DNA of 64,000 bases. Origin: Propionibacterium sp. (GTDB lineage Bacteria > Actinomycetota > Actinomycetes > Propionibacteriales > Propionibacteriaceae). Below are positions 25,732-35,023 of this stretch, piece after piece. The DNA lies in the NCBI GenBank assembly GCA_012517965.1, contig JAAYTZ010000073.1, positions 1 through 64,000 of the forward strand, in the 5' to 3' direction. A program made the translations under genes and the position numbers. The first letter of the stretch is position 1. The number at the start of each line of letters is the position of its first letter. The notes beneath the pieces are model-generated. The model ran no database searches and was not told the DNA's origin. It saw only the letters and a list, made by a program, of their open reading frames with translations.

Positions 25732-27266
25732 TGGACCAGGTGGTCTCCTCCAAGCGAACGCTGGCGTCGCTGTCGATGCTGGTGTTCGCGCTGGCCCTCG
25801 GCGCCGCGGCCTACCTGATGGTCAACCTCAACCAGTTCGACGGGGAACTGCCGGCGAACTGGCCGGTGGCCGTCGGCCTCTGGGCCGGACTGGGCCTCGT
25901 GACGTGGCTCGTGGTCCGGTTGCGGCTGCCCTACGCCGACCCGCTGCTGCTGCCCAGCGTGTTCCTGCTCAACGGCCTCGGCATCGCGATGATCTATCGG
26001 CTCGACCAGGCGACCGACCCCCCGATGCAGTCCGGTCGCCTGCAGCTGATGTGGACGGTGGCGGCCGTGGCCGTCCTGCTCGCGGTGGTGCTCTTCCTGC
26101 ACGACCACCGCCGGCTGCAGCGCTACACCTACCTGTGGTTCGCGCTCGGCCTGGGGCTCCTGCTGCTGCCGCTGCTGCCCGGGATCGGCCACGAGAGCCA
26201 CGGCGCCCGGGTGTGGATCAGGCTGGGATCGTTCAGCTTCCAGCCCGGTGAGATCGCCAAGATCGTGCTCAGCATCGCCTTCGCCAGCTACCTCACCGAG
26301 AAGCGCGACGTCCTCGCGCTCGCCGGACGCCGCTTCCTCGGCATCGACTTCCCGCGGGCCCGCGACCTGGGCCCCATCGCCCTGCTGTTCGGCGTCAGCC
26401 TCATCATCCTCGTGTTCCAGACCGACCTGGGCATGTCGTTGCTGTTCTTCAGCCTGTTCGTGGCGATGATCTACGTCGCCACCCAGCGGCCGAGCTGGGC
26501 GATCCTGGGCGTGCTCATGGTGGTGGCGCTGGGGGTGCTCGGGTACACCCAGATGAACCACGTCCGCGTCCGCTTCGAGTCCTGGCTGAACCCCTTCGCC
26601 GACCCGGACCAGAACGGGCAGATCATCAGCGCCCAGTACGGCTTCGCCTCGGGCGGCCTGTTCGGCACCGGCTGGGGCCTGGGGCGGCCGTACCTGACCC
26701 CCATCGCCAAGAGCGACTTCATCGCCGCGGCCCTGGGGGAGGAGCTCGGGCTGGTCGGCCTGTTCGCGATCCTGCTCGTCTACCTCATCTTCGTGGCCAG
26801 GATCCTGCGGGCGTCGCTGGCCGCCCGCGAACCCTTCGGCAAGCTGCTCGCCGCGGGGCTGGCGTTCGTGTTCGCGCTGCAGGTGTTCATCATCGTCGGC
26901 GGGGTCACCCGGCTGGTCCCGCTGACCGGACTCACCACGCCGTTCATGTCGCAGGGCGGCTCCTCGCTCATCTCGAACTACCTGCTGCTCGGCCTGCTGC
27001 TCACGCTCACCCATCAGGTGCGCCGTCCGCAGCCCCGGGTCTCCCCCGAGGAGTACCCGACGGCGTCCCCGGCGGTCGGCGTCCCGGTCGTGGTCCCGAG
27101 CCCCGCCTCCCCGGACGTCCCCCCCGCCGCGGGCGCCGACGACCCGACCGAGGTCATCGAGGCGGTGCGGCCCGACGGCCCGCCCACCGAGCCGTTCGCC
27201 CCCATCGACGAGCCGCCCCCCAGCGTCTGGGCGCGGCTGCCGCGCCGGGGAGGTGACGACGCGTGA
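25731..27266 (+). CDS. rodA: FtsW/RodA/SpoVE family peptidoglycan glycosyltransferase
   Basis: SEDS-family membrane glycosyltransferase of 511 residues that polymerises lipid II. About twelve helices are visible; conserved parts include SFQPGEIAKIVL, FQTDLGMSLLFFSLF, the periplasmic QSGRL and PFADPDQNGQI segments, and PLTGLTTPFMSQGGSSLISNY near the C-terminus. A disordered proline-rich tail of about 80 residues follows. It is next to the class B penicillin-binding protein gene, its obligate partner, whose start overlaps by four bases. The elongation (RodA) role is inferred from the actinobacterial gene order. Confidence 0.92.
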   Translation: MDQVVSSKRTLASLSMLVFALALGAAAYLMVNLNQFDGELPANWPVAVGLWAGLGLVTWLVVRLRLPYADPLLLPSVFLLNGLGIAMIYRLDQATDPPMQSGRLQLMWTVAAVAVLLAVVLFLHDHRRLQRYTYLWFALGLGLLLLPLLPGIGHESHGARVWIRLGSFSFQPGEIAKIVLSIAFASYLTEKRDVLALAGRRFLGIDFPRARDLGPIALLFGVSLIILVFQTDLGMSLLFFSLFVAMIYVATQRPSWAILGVLMVVALGVLGYTQMNHVRVRFESWLNPFADPDQNGQIISAQYGFASGGLFGTGWGLGRPYLTPIAKSDFIAAALGEELGLVGLFAILLVYLIFVARILRASLAAREPFGKLLAAGLAFVFALQVFIIVGGVTRLVPLTGLTTPFMSQGGSSLISNYLLLGLLLTLTHQVRRPQPRVSPEEYPTASPAVGVPVVVPSPASPDVPPAAGADDPTEVIEAVRPDGPPTEPFAPIDEPPPSVWARLPRRGGDDA

Positions 27267-28693
27267 ACCGGTCGATCCGCGCGGTCGCGGTCGTGATCCT
27301 CGGCCTGTTCCTGTCGCTGATGCTCAACGCGACCTACAGCTACGTGGCCCGCTACCCCTCGCTCAACGCCGACCCGGCGAACCGCCGGGTCACGGAGGCG
27401 GAGTTCGGCACCGACCGGGGTGCGATCCTCGCCGGCACCACGGCGATCGCCACGACCAAGCCGGTCAACGACCGCTTCCGGTACCAGCGCAGCTACCCGC
27501 AGGGCCCGCTGTACGCGGCCGTCACCGGCTACTACTCGTTCATCTACAAGCGCTCCGGGCTGGAGCAGAGCCAGAACAGCTACCTCTCCGGCACCTCCAG
27601 CGGCCAGATCATGCAGCGGCTCGTCGACCTGGCGACCGGCACCCGCCCGCAGGGGGCGTCCGTGGTGACCACCGTCGACCCGCGGGCGCAGCGCGCGGCC
27701 GCGGAGGCGCTCGGCAGCCGGCCGGGCGCCGTGGTGGTGCTCGACTACCGCACGGGCGCGGTCAAGGCGCTGGTGACCTCGCCGACCTACGACCCCAACG
27801 ACCTGGCGACCCACGACCTCGCCGCCTCCCACGAGGCCTGGAAGAAGCTCACCGGGGATCCCGCCAAACCCCTCGCCAACCGGGCCATTCGCGAGATCTT
27901 CCCGCCCGGTTCCACGTTCAAGCTGGTCGTGAGCGCCGCCGCGCTCACGTCCGGGATGACGCCCGACACCGAGGTGGACGCCCCCGAGTCGCTCACCCTG
28001 CCGGGCACCACGCGGCCGCTGAGCAACTCCGGCCCCTGCGGCGGCACCCGGATCAGCCTCACCCAGGCCCTGCGGACGTCGTGCAACACGGCCTTCGCGG
28101 GCCTGGGCATGAAGCTCGGCGCGGAGGCGATCCGCAGCCAGGCCGAGCGGTTCGGCTTCGGCAACGCCGACGTGCTGCCGGACCTCCCCGCGGTCCGCAG
28201 CCAGTTCCCGGCGGAGCTGACCCAGGCCCAGCTCGCCCAAAGTTCGATCGGCCAGTTCGACGTCGCCGCCACCCCGCTGCAGATGGCGATGGTGGCCGCC
28301 GGGATCGCCAACGACGGAGCCGTGATGCAGCCCTATCTCGTGCAGGAGGTCCGCGCCGCCGACCTCTCGGTGCTCACCCGGGCCCAGCCCCGGCGGCTGT
28401 CCCAGGCGCTGAGCGCGTCGAACGCGCAGGCCCTGCAAGGCATGATGGTCGACGTGGTGGAGAACGGGACCGGCAGCCGGGCGCAGATCGACGGCGTCCG
28501 CATCGGCGGCAAGACCGGAACCGCGCTGACCGACGGCAAGGCCGGACCCTACGCGTGGTTCGTCGCCTGGGCCGACGACCCTTCCGTGGCGGTGGCGGTC
28601 TTCGTGCAGGACGCCGGCGTCGACGCCAGCGACGTCTCGGGCGGCCGGATCGCCGCCCCCGTCGCCCGGACCGTGATCGAGGCGATGCGATGA
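27263..28693 (+). CDS. pbpA: Penicillin-binding protein, transpeptidase
   Basis: Class B transpeptidase of 476 residues with a single N-terminal membrane helix (IRAVAVVILGLFLSLMLNATYSYVA). The active-site motifs are all present: S-T-F-K in FPPGSTFKLV, S-C-N in RTSCNTAFAG and K-T-G in GGKTGTALTDG. It cross-links the glycan strands made by the preceding SEDS protein. GTG 27263 overlaps the rodA stop; pknB overlaps its own stop. Length and order match PbpA of other actinobacteria. Confidence 0.94.
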   Translation: MNRSIRAVAVVILGLFLSLMLNATYSYVARYPSLNADPANRRVTEAEFGTDRGAILAGTTAIATTKPVNDRFRYQRSYPQGPLYAAVTGYYSFIYKRSGLEQSQNSYLSGTSSGQIMQRLVDLATGTRPQGASVVTTVDPRAQRAAAEALGSRPGAVVVLDYRTGAVKALVTSPTYDPNDLATHDLAASHEAWKKLTGDPAKPLANRAIREIFPPGSTFKLVVSAAALTSGMTPDTEVDAPESLTLPGTTRPLSNSGPCGGTRISLTQALRTSCNTAFAGLGMKLGAEAIRSQAERFGFGNADVLPDLPAVRSQFPAELTQAQLAQSSIGQFDVAATPLQMAMVAAGIANDGAVMQPYLVQEVRAADLSVLTRAQPRRLSQALSASNAQALQGMMVDVVENGTGSRAQIDGVRIGGKTGTALTDGKAGPYAWFVAWADDPSVAVAVFVQDAGVDASDVSGGRIAAPVARTVIEAMR

Positions 28694-30534
28694 CCGACCC
28701 ACGGGTGCTGGCCGACCGGTACGTGGTGGGCGACGTCCTGGGGCGCGGCGGCATGGCCACCGTGCGCCGGGCCCGCGACCTGCGACTCAACCGCGAGGTG
28801 GCCATCAAGGAGTTGCGCGTGGACCTGGCGTCCGACGCCACCTTCCAGGAACGGTTCCGCCGCGAGGCGCAGGCGGCGGCCGGCCTGAACCACCCCAACA
28901 TCGTGTCGGTCTTCGACACCGGCGAACAGTTCGACACCGCGTCCGGCGTGAACGTCCCCTACATCGTGATGGAGCTGGTCCAGGGCCGGACACTTCGCGA
29001 CATCCTGCGCGACGGCCGGCCGATCCTGCCGCGCCGCGCGTTCGAGTTCACGCTCGGCGTCCTGGAGGCGCTCTCGTACAGCCACAAGGCCGGCATCGTC
29101 CACCGGGACATCAAGCCCGCCAACGTCATGATCACCACGTCGGGCGCGGTCAAGGTCATGGACTTCGGCATCGCCCGGGCCGTCTCCGACACGTCGTCGA
29201 CCATGACCCAGACCGCCGCGGTCATCGGCACGGCCCAGTACCTGTCCCCCGAGCAGGCCCGCGGCGAGACGGTCGACTCCCGCTCCGACCTCTACTCGGC
29301 CGGCTGCCTGCTGTACGAACTGCTGGTGGGGCGTCCGCCGTTCACGGGCGACTCGCCGGTCTCGGTGGCCTATCAGCACGTCCGGGAGGCCCCGACGCCG
29401 CCGAGTCAGCTCGACTCCGAGGTGACGGCGGCCATGGACGCCATCGTGCTCAAGGCGCTCGCCAAGAGCCCCGCCGACCGCTACCAGACCGCCTCTGACA
29501 TGAGCGCCGACATCCGGCGGCTGCTCGCGGGCCAGGCCGTCCTGGCGGGCGTCCCGGCGTCCCTCGCGCCGACCGCGCTGCGGCCGTCCGTGCCGGGCCC
29601 GGCGCCGCTGCCCAGCGCCCCGACGTCGGTCTTCGCGCAGTACCCGCAGCAAACCGGGCCGCAGGCGCCCCCGAGTGCGCACACCGGCCCCCTGCCCACC
29701 GTGCCGCTGCCCCTCGAACCTCCTCGCCGGCGCCGCGGCCTGCTGTGGCCCGCGATCACCGGCCTGCTGCTGGTCTCCCTGGTGGGACTGACGGTCTTCC
29801 TGATGTTCCTGCAGCCGCGGGACGCCCAGGTGTCCGTGCCGTCCGTCCGCGACTACGAGCAGGCCGCCGCCGAGGCGATGATCCGCGACAAGAACCTCAA
29901 CCCCGTCGCGACGCAGACCCAGGGCCCGGACGACGCGACCGTGGGCCGCGTCGTCGAGCAGCGCCCGCCCGCCGGCGCGCTGGTCGACCCCGGCTCCGAC
30001 GTCACCATCACCGTCAACGTCGGGCCGACCAAGCAGATCCTGCCGTCGGGCATCGTCGGCAACGACGTCAACGCGGTGGCGCAGCAGCTGGCCGCGGCCG
30101 GCTTCACCAACGTCAAACCGGAGAAGGCGGCGTCCGAGCCGCCGACGGCGAAGGCCAACCAGGTGCTGAGCGTCGAGCCGAAGGAGGGCAGCCGGGTCGC
30201 CGCCGGGCAGCTGATCACCCTGTACTACGCGTCGGGGCAGGCCGTGGTGCCGGCGATCGGCAACTACGACAAGGACGTGGCCTACAGGCTGTGCCAGGAC
30301 GCGGGGTTCACCAACATCGTGCTGCAGGAGCGGACGAGCACCGCCACGAGGAACGCGGTCGTCGGCACCGACCCGGTCCCGGGCACGCTCATGAACAAGG
30401 CCGACCGGCTGACGATCTTCTACGCGGTCCCGCCGCTCCCCACCGCGACGACGGTGACGACGACGGTCACCACCACCGCACCTCCGCCGACCACCGCACC
30501 CCCGCCGACCACGTCGGGGACGGCGACGCCCTGA
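28690..30534 (+). CDS. pknB: PASTA-domain Ser/Thr protein kinase
   Basis: Transmembrane kinase of 614 residues. The kinase domain has the P-loop LGRGGMATV, the lysine in VAIKELR, the catalytic IVHRDIKPANVM, the DFG segment VMDFGIARA and an activation loop with several Thr. A proline-rich linker and one helix (LLWPAITGLLLVSLVGLTVFLMFL) precede three PASTA-like repeats (VSVPSVRDYEQAAAEAM, LPSGIVGNDVNAVAQQ, VVPAIGNYDKDVAYRL) that sense muropeptides or lipid II. The tail is Thr/Pro-rich. In most actinobacteria a second kinase, pknA, lies between pbpA and pknB; here it is absent. Confidence 0.94.
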   Translation: MTDPRVLADRYVVGDVLGRGGMATVRRARDLRLNREVAIKELRVDLASDATFQERFRREAQAAAGLNHPNIVSVFDTGEQFDTASGVNVPYIVMELVQGRTLRDILRDGRPILPRRAFEFTLGVLEALSYSHKAGIVHRDIKPANVMITTSGAVKVMDFGIARAVSDTSSTMTQTAAVIGTAQYLSPEQARGETVDSRSDLYSAGCLLYELLVGRPPFTGDSPVSVAYQHVREAPTPPSQLDSEVTAAMDAIVLKALAKSPADRYQTASDMSADIRRLLAGQAVLAGVPASLAPTALRPSVPGPAPLPSAPTSVFAQYPQQTGPQAPPSAHTGPLPTVPLPLEPPRRRRGLLWPAITGLLLVSLVGLTVFLMFLQPRDAQVSVPSVRDYEQAAAEAMIRDKNLNPVATQTQGPDDATVGRVVEQRPPAGALVDPGSDVTITVNVGPTKQILPSGIVGNDVNAVAQQLAAAGFTNVKPEKAASEPPTAKANQVLSVEPKEGSRVAAGQLITLYYASGQAVVPAIGNYDKDVAYRLCQDAGFTNIVLQERTSTATRNAVVGTDPVPGTLMNKADRLTIFYAVPPLPTATTVTTTVTTTAPPPTTAPPPTTSGTATP

Positions 30535-30559
30535 CGCACTCGGCGGCCCGGCGCCGGTT

Positions 30560-31195
30560 CTAGCCGACGACGTTCATCAGCGGGGTGAGACCGACGGCCC
30601 GGGCGGGCGCGTCGACGTCGCCGCAGACCGCGAGCCACCGGGCGAGCATCTGATGGCCGCCCTCGGTCAGCACCGACTCCGGATGGAACTGGACGGCCTC
30701 GACGGGCAGGTCCCGGTGCCGGATCGCCATGATGACCCCCGTCTCCGTCCACGCCGACACCTCGAGGCAGTCCGGCACGGTGGCGGGGTCGAGGGCCAGC
30801 GAGTGGTACCGGGTGGCGGTGAAGGGGTCGGGGAGGCCGGCGAACACGCCGCGGCCGTCGTGGAACACCGCCGACGTCTTCCCGTGCACCAACTCGGGGG
30901 CCCGCCCGACCACGCCGCCGTAGGCCACCGCGATCGACTGAAGCCCGAGGCACACCCCGAAGATCGGCAGGCGGCCGGCGTGGCTGCGGACGAGCTCGAC
31001 GCACACCCCCGCCGCCTCCGGCGTCCCCGGACCGGGCGAGAGCAGGACGCCGTCGAAGGCGTCCGCCCAGGCCGGGTCGGCGAAGCGCGGGTCGTCGTTG
31101 CGCCACACGTCGACGTCGGCGCCGAGCTGCGCCAGGTACTGCACGAGGTTGTAGACGAAGGAGTCGTAGTTGTCGACGACGAGGATCCGGGCCAT
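30560..31195 (-). CDS. trpG: Anthranilate/aminodeoxychorismate synthase glutamine amidotransferase
   Basis: Class I glutamine amidotransferase of 211 residues that supplies ammonia to a chorismate-using synthase (tryptophan or folate). It begins ILVVDNYDSFVYNLVQYL, has the catalytic cysteine in FGVCLGLQSIAVAYGG and the histidine/glutamate pair in VQFHPESVLTEGG. ATG 31193-31195 was chosen because the family N-terminus starts there. Its place between pknB and crgA is the usual actinobacterial one, where it is often called trpG or pabA; no partner subunit is in the window. Confidence 0.92.
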   Translation of the reverse strand: MARILVVDNYDSFVYNLVQYLAQLGADVDVWRNDDPRFADPAWADAFDGVLLSPGPGTPEAAGVCVELVRSHAGRLPIFGVCLGLQSIAVAYGGVVGRAPELVHGKTSAVFHDGRGVFAGLPDPFTATRYHSLALDPATVPDCLEVSAWTETGVIMAIRHRDLPVEAVQFHPESVLTEGGHQMLARWLAVCGDVDAPARAVGLTPLMNVVG

Positions 31196-31322
31196 GGCCG
31201 CCAGCGTACGACGCGGCACCGCATGGGCCTCCGGACGCCCACCCCCGCCTCCCGGCTTTCGGGACGCCGCCGCCGCCTTCGCTACCATGAGGCCGACGAA
31301 CCCCCTGCCAAAGGAGCGACCG

Positions 31323-31613
31323 GTGCCCGAATCCAAGGGACGCAAGGCGGCCGAGGAGAAGGCGACGGCCGCGCGCAGCAGCGAGCAGCGCGCCAAGGAG
31401 AAGGCGGCCAAGACCCGCAAGCCCAGCCTCGAGAGCCGCGGCTGGGTCGCGCCCACCTTCGTCACCGTCGGGTTGCTCGGCGTGCTCTGGCTGGTGCTGT
31501 ACTACATCGCCAGCCCCTACATCCCGTTCATGGCCGCGTTGGGCGGCTGGAACGTCCTCATCGGGATGGGCCTGATGACGGCGTCCTTCGCCATCGCCAC
31601 CCAGTGGAAGTAG
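31323..31613 (+). CDS. crgA: Cell division protein CrgA
   Basis: Small membrane protein of 96 residues with a basic, lysine-rich cytoplasmic N-terminus and two helices (APTFVTVGLLGVLWLVLYYIA and WNVLIGMGLMTASFAIATQ) joined by a short loop with SPYIPFM. CrgA stabilises the septal FtsZ/PBP complex in mycobacteria and inhibits FtsZ ring formation in Streptomyces. GTG 31323 follows AAAGGAG. Length and topology are normal, and the position beside trpG and pknB is conserved. Confidence 0.93.
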   Translation: MPESKGRKAAEEKATAARSSEQRAKEKAAKTRKPSLESRGWVAPTFVTVGLLGVLWLVLYYIASPYIPFMAALGGWNVLIGMGLMTASFAIATQWK

Positions 31614-31625
31614 CCGGCCCGCCCG

Positions 31626-32402
31626 TCAGGGCGCAGGCCGCTGCAGGTGGGCGTCGATGAGGCGCAGGATCGGCCGCAACTCCGCCAGGGGCACCTGACC
31701 GGGCGCCGACGCCCGCCCGACCGCCGCGAACGTCGCGCACGAGCCGAACGTCTGGGCCGCCAGCCGGGTGACGACACCGAGGCCGGCCATCGCCATGGTC
31801 AGCACCGGGGTGGCGTCGTGGCGGCTCGTCATGATCCAGGTCGCCTGCAGCAGGCGCAGCACGTCGCCGGCGTCCAGCGGCATCACGGCGAGCTTGGCGA
31901 TGTCGCTGCCGCGCTCCTGCAGGGCCACCAGCCGGGCCACCATCGCGTCGGTGGACGGCGTCGAGCGGAACTCGTGGCTGCTGCCGACGACCACGACGCC
32001 GTGGGCGTGGGCGGCCGTCACCACCCTCTCCGCGGCGGCCGCGTCGAGGCTCCACTCGACGTCGACGGCGTCCACGAGGCCGGACTCGATGACCGCCAGG
32101 TACAGCGCGACGAGGGCGTCCGTCTCGATGGGCTGCGCGCCCCCCTCGGCGGGGGTGCGGAACGTGAACAACAGGGGCCGTCCGCCGAGCACCTCGACGA
32201 GCCGGCGGCCGGCCGCCAGGACCGCGTCGACCCATGGGGCGACGTCCAGGAAGTCGACCCGCCACTCGACGACATCCACCTCGTACGGCGCCAGGGACGC
32301 CGCCTGCTCGACCAGTTCGGCGGTCGTTGCGCCCGTGAGAGGCACGATGACCTTCGCGCGGCCCTCCCCCAGGACCACGTCCCCGAGTTGCACGGCGCGC
32401 AT
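31626..32402 (-). CDS. aroD: Type I 3-dehydroquinate dehydratase
   Basis: Shikimate-pathway enzyme of 258 residues that dehydrates 3-dehydroquinate through a Schiff base. Visible motifs are VDVVEWRVDFLD (substrate-binding Glu/Arg), the catalytic histidine in VVGSSHEFRSTPS and the Schiff-base lysine in DIAKLAVMP. A C-terminal AAVGRASAPGQVPLAELR closes the active site. The type I enzyme is less usual in actinobacteria than the dodecameric type II, so a type II aroQ elsewhere in the genome is possible. It lies 46 bases downstream of lysS on the same strand. Confidence 0.88.
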   Translation of the reverse strand: MRAVQLGDVVLGEGRAKVIVPLTGATTAELVEQAASLAPYEVDVVEWRVDFLDVAPWVDAVLAAGRRLVEVLGGRPLLFTFRTPAEGGAQPIETDALVALYLAVIESGLVDAVDVEWSLDAAAAERVVTAAHAHGVVVVGSSHEFRSTPSTDAMVARLVALQERGSDIAKLAVMPLDAGDVLRLLQATWIMTSRHDATPVLTMAMAGLGVVTRLAAQTFGSCATFAAVGRASAPGQVPLAELRPILRLIDAHLQRPAP

Positions 32403-32448
32403 GTCACCTCCGGTTCGGGCCGCGGGCCGGTCGCCGCGGCCGAGGTCG

Positions 32449-33957
32449 TCAGCCCTGCGGCTTCAGGAGCGGGAAGAGGATCGTCTCGCGGATGCCGACG
32501 CCCGTGAACAGCATGATGAGCCGGTCGATCCCCAGGCCGACGCCGCCCATCGGCGGCGCGCCGAGCTCGAGGGCGTTCAGGAAGTCCTCGTCGAGCTGCA
32601 TCGCCTCGTGGTCGCCGTTCGCCGCCATCAGGGACTGCGCGGTCAACCGCTCGCGCTGCACCACCGGGTCGATGAGCTCCGAGAAGCCCGTCCCCCGCTC
32701 CAGGCCGCCGATGATGAGGTCCCAGGCCTCGATCAGACCCGGGGTGTCGCGGTGCGGCCGCGCGAGCGGCTGGGCGATCGCCGGGTAGTCGCACACGAAC
32801 GTGGGCTGCAGCAGCTCGGGTTCGACGAGTTCGCCGAACAGGTCCACGGCCATCTTGTCCGCCCCCCACGCCGGGTCGTACTCGACGCCGTGGGCGTCCG
32901 CCGCGGCCTGCAGCACCTCGACCGGGGTGTCGAGGTCGATCTCCTGGCCGAGCCGCTCCGACAGCCCGGTGTACAGCGGCAGCCAGCGCCACTCGCCGTC
33001 CAGGTCGATGACGCCCCGGTCGGTCTCGATCTGCCGGGAGCCGACCGCGTCGGCGGCGTCCAGGATGATGCGGCGGAGCCGTTCGGCGACGACGGTCTGG
33101 TCCGCCCACGCCTCGTAGAACTCCAGCATCGTGAACTCGGCGCTGTGCGTCGAGTCGATGCCCTCGTTGCGGAAGATGCGACCCATCTCGTACACGCGCT
33201 CGGTGCCCCCCACCATGCAGCGCTTGAGGGCCAGTTCGAGCGCGATGCGGAGCGTCATCTCGATGCCGAAGGCGTTGATGTGGGTGCGGAAGGGGCGGGC
33301 GGTGGCGCCGCCGTGGATGAGCTGCAGCGTCGGCGTCTCGACCTCGAGGTAGCCCTCGCGGTGCAGCGTCTCACGGATGCTGCGGGTGATCGCGGCGCGG
33401 GTCCGGACCAGCTGGCGCGCCTCGGGCCGCACGATCATGTCGGCGTAGCGCTGCCGGACGCGGGTCTCCTCGGACAGCTCGTTGTGCAGCGTCGGCAGCG
33501 GCCGCAGCGCCTTGGCGGCCAGCGTCCAGTCCGTCGCCAGGACGGACAGCTCCCCCCGCTTCGAGGCGATCACCCGCCCGGTCACCGAGACGAAGTCGCC
33601 CAGGTCGATGTCGGCCTTCCAGCGCTCCAGCGACTCCGCCCCCACCTCGGCCAGCGACAGCATGACCTGCAGCCGCTCGCCGTTGCCGTCGGCGGTGAAC
33701 TGGTCCAGCAGGGTGGCGAAGCAGAGCTTGCCGGTGTTGCGCTGGAAGATCACCCGGCCGGCGACGCTCACGACGTCGGCGGTCTCCTCCCCCGCCGTCA
33801 GATGTCCCCAGCCGGACCGGACCTCGCCCAGCCCGTGCGTGCGCGGCACGCCGACCGGGTAGGGGGCTCGTCCTTCCGCCAGCAGGCGGGCGCGCTTGTC
33901 GAGGCGCACCTGCATCTGTTCGGGCACGGTCGTAGGGACGGGTGTCGGTTGGGTCAC
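32449..33957 (-). CDS. lysS: Lysyl-tRNA synthetase, class II
   Basis: Cytosolic synthetase of 502 residues that charges tRNA-Lys. The N-terminal OB-fold binds the anticodon (VSVAGRVIFQRNTGKLCFATL). The catalytic domain has motif 2 in GRIFRNEGIDSTHSAEFTMLEFYEAWAD and motif 3 in GVGLGIDRLIMLFTG near the C-terminus. The usual TARPFRTHINA segment is present. A GTG at 33955-33957 begins the protein. Length and domain order are normal; divergent from the LCP protein gene. Confidence 0.95.
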   Translation of the reverse strand: MTQPTPVPTTVPEQMQVRLDKRARLLAEGRAPYPVGVPRTHGLGEVRSGWGHLTAGEETADVVSVAGRVIFQRNTGKLCFATLLDQFTADGNGERLQVMLSLAEVGAESLERWKADIDLGDFVSVTGRVIASKRGELSVLATDWTLAAKALRPLPTLHNELSEETRVRQRYADMIVRPEARQLVRTRAAITRSIRETLHREGYLEVETPTLQLIHGGATARPFRTHINAFGIEMTLRIALELALKRCMVGGTERVYEMGRIFRNEGIDSTHSAEFTMLEFYEAWADQTVVAERLRRIILDAADAVGSRQIETDRGVIDLDGEWRWLPLYTGLSERLGQEIDLDTPVEVLQAAADAHGVEYDPAWGADKMAVDLFGELVEPELLQPTFVCDYPAIAQPLARPHRDTPGLIEAWDLIIGGLERGTGFSELIDPVVQRERLTAQSLMAANGDHEAMQLDEDFLNALELGAPPMGGVGLGIDRLIMLFTGVGIRETILFPLLKPQG

Positions 33958-34018
33958 CGGGACAGCTTAGTGGCGGACGCCTCGAGGGATCGAACCAGCA
34001 CCCGCCTACGCTGGACTG

Positions 34019-35011
34019 GTGATTCTGTCTCGACGCTCGGGCCTGCTCGCCGCCCTCACCGCGCTCGGCGGCGCCCTCGCGGGCTGCAGCACCAGCACGA
34101 CCCCCGCCGGTCAGCCCGCGAGGACGCCGACCGAGGGCCGACCCTCCGGCGACGCCGGGACGCCGCCGGTTTCCGGCTCCACGCCGACAGCCACGGTTCC
34201 CGGCGTGCCCGATCCTCTGCCGGCGGGCGTGGTAACCGCCCTGATCCTGGGCACCGACTCCAACCGGGACAACACCAACAGCGACGTCATGGTCGTCGCC
34301 CAGTTGTCGGCGGACCGGCGGCAGGTGACCCTGTGTTCGATCCCCCGCGACTGCTACGTGCCCATCGCCGGCGGCGGCAAGTCGAAGATCAACTCGGCGC
34401 TCGCCACGTCCGGCATCTCGGGCGTGAAGCGGACGGTGTCGGACCTGTTCGGCGGCCTGACCCTGAACTACGTGGCCCAGACGAATTTCACCGACTTCGT
34501 CGACCTCTGCGTCCTCCTCGACGGATTCAGCGTGCAGAACAAGATCGCCGCGTCCTTCCCCCACGAGGACGGCACGAAGACCTACTTCCCCGCCGGCACG
34601 CTCACCCAGCATGCGGACGGCTGGCTCTTCTACGTCCGGCAGCGCAAGCAGTTGCCGCGGGGCGACTTCGACCGCGGCGAGCGACATCGCGCCGTCATCA
34701 CGGGCATGATCCGGCACCTCAAGGGGTTGCTCGCCAGGCCGGCCGCCTACGCCGACGTCGCGGCTCGGGTCTTCGATTCGGTGCGCGTGTACGGGGGGAT
34801 CGATGCTACGAACGTGCTCGGCCTCACGTCGGCGCTGCAGGCCATCGACGCCGGGCGCATCACCTCGCTGCGGGTTCCCACCGCAGGCAGCGGCTCCGCG
34901 GGCGGGCTGACCGACGTCGTGTTCGTCGACGCCGACCGGTTGCGGGAGTTGGCCGCCGGGCTGCGGGCCGGCGACGTGAGTGCCTACGTGCGTCAGTACG
35001 GCGCAGACTGA
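34019..35011 (+). CDS. LytR-CpsA-Psr family protein (lipoprotein-like)
   Basis: Extracytoplasmic phosphotransferase of 330 residues that attaches wall polymers to peptidoglycan. The N-terminus has SRR followed by a hydrophobic stretch ending in the lipobox LAGC at about residue 23, so it may be a Tat-exported lipoprotein rather than the usual single-helix form. The LCP domain has ALILGTDSNRDNTNSDVMVV, CSIPRDCYVPI and DFDRGERHRAVITGM, with the arginines that bind the polyprenyl pyrophosphate. It could act on the polysaccharide from the left end of the window, but there is no operon link. Confidence 0.87.
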   Translation: MILSRRSGLLAALTALGGALAGCSTSTTPAGQPARTPTEGRPSGDAGTPPVSGSTPTATVPGVPDPLPAGVVTALILGTDSNRDNTNSDVMVVAQLSADRRQVTLCSIPRDCYVPIAGGGKSKINSALATSGISGVKRTVSDLFGGLTLNYVAQTNFTDFVDLCVLLDGFSVQNKIAASFPHEDGTKTYFPAGTLTQHADGWLFYVRQRKQLPRGDFDRGERHRAVITGMIRHLKGLLARPAAYADVAARVFDSVRVYGGIDATNVLGLTSALQAIDAGRITSLRVPTAGSGSAGGLTDVVFVDADRLRELAAGLRAGDVSAYVRQYGAD

Positions 35012-35023
35012 CCCCTCGGTCAG
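35008..35023. terminator. Small hairpin shared by two convergent genes
   Basis: CTGACC-CCTC-GGTCAG covers the stop codons of both the LCP gene (35009-35011) and the convergent ogt gene (35020-35022). The stem is only six base pairs and there is no T-run, so function as a bidirectional terminator is uncertain. Confidence 0.3.
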
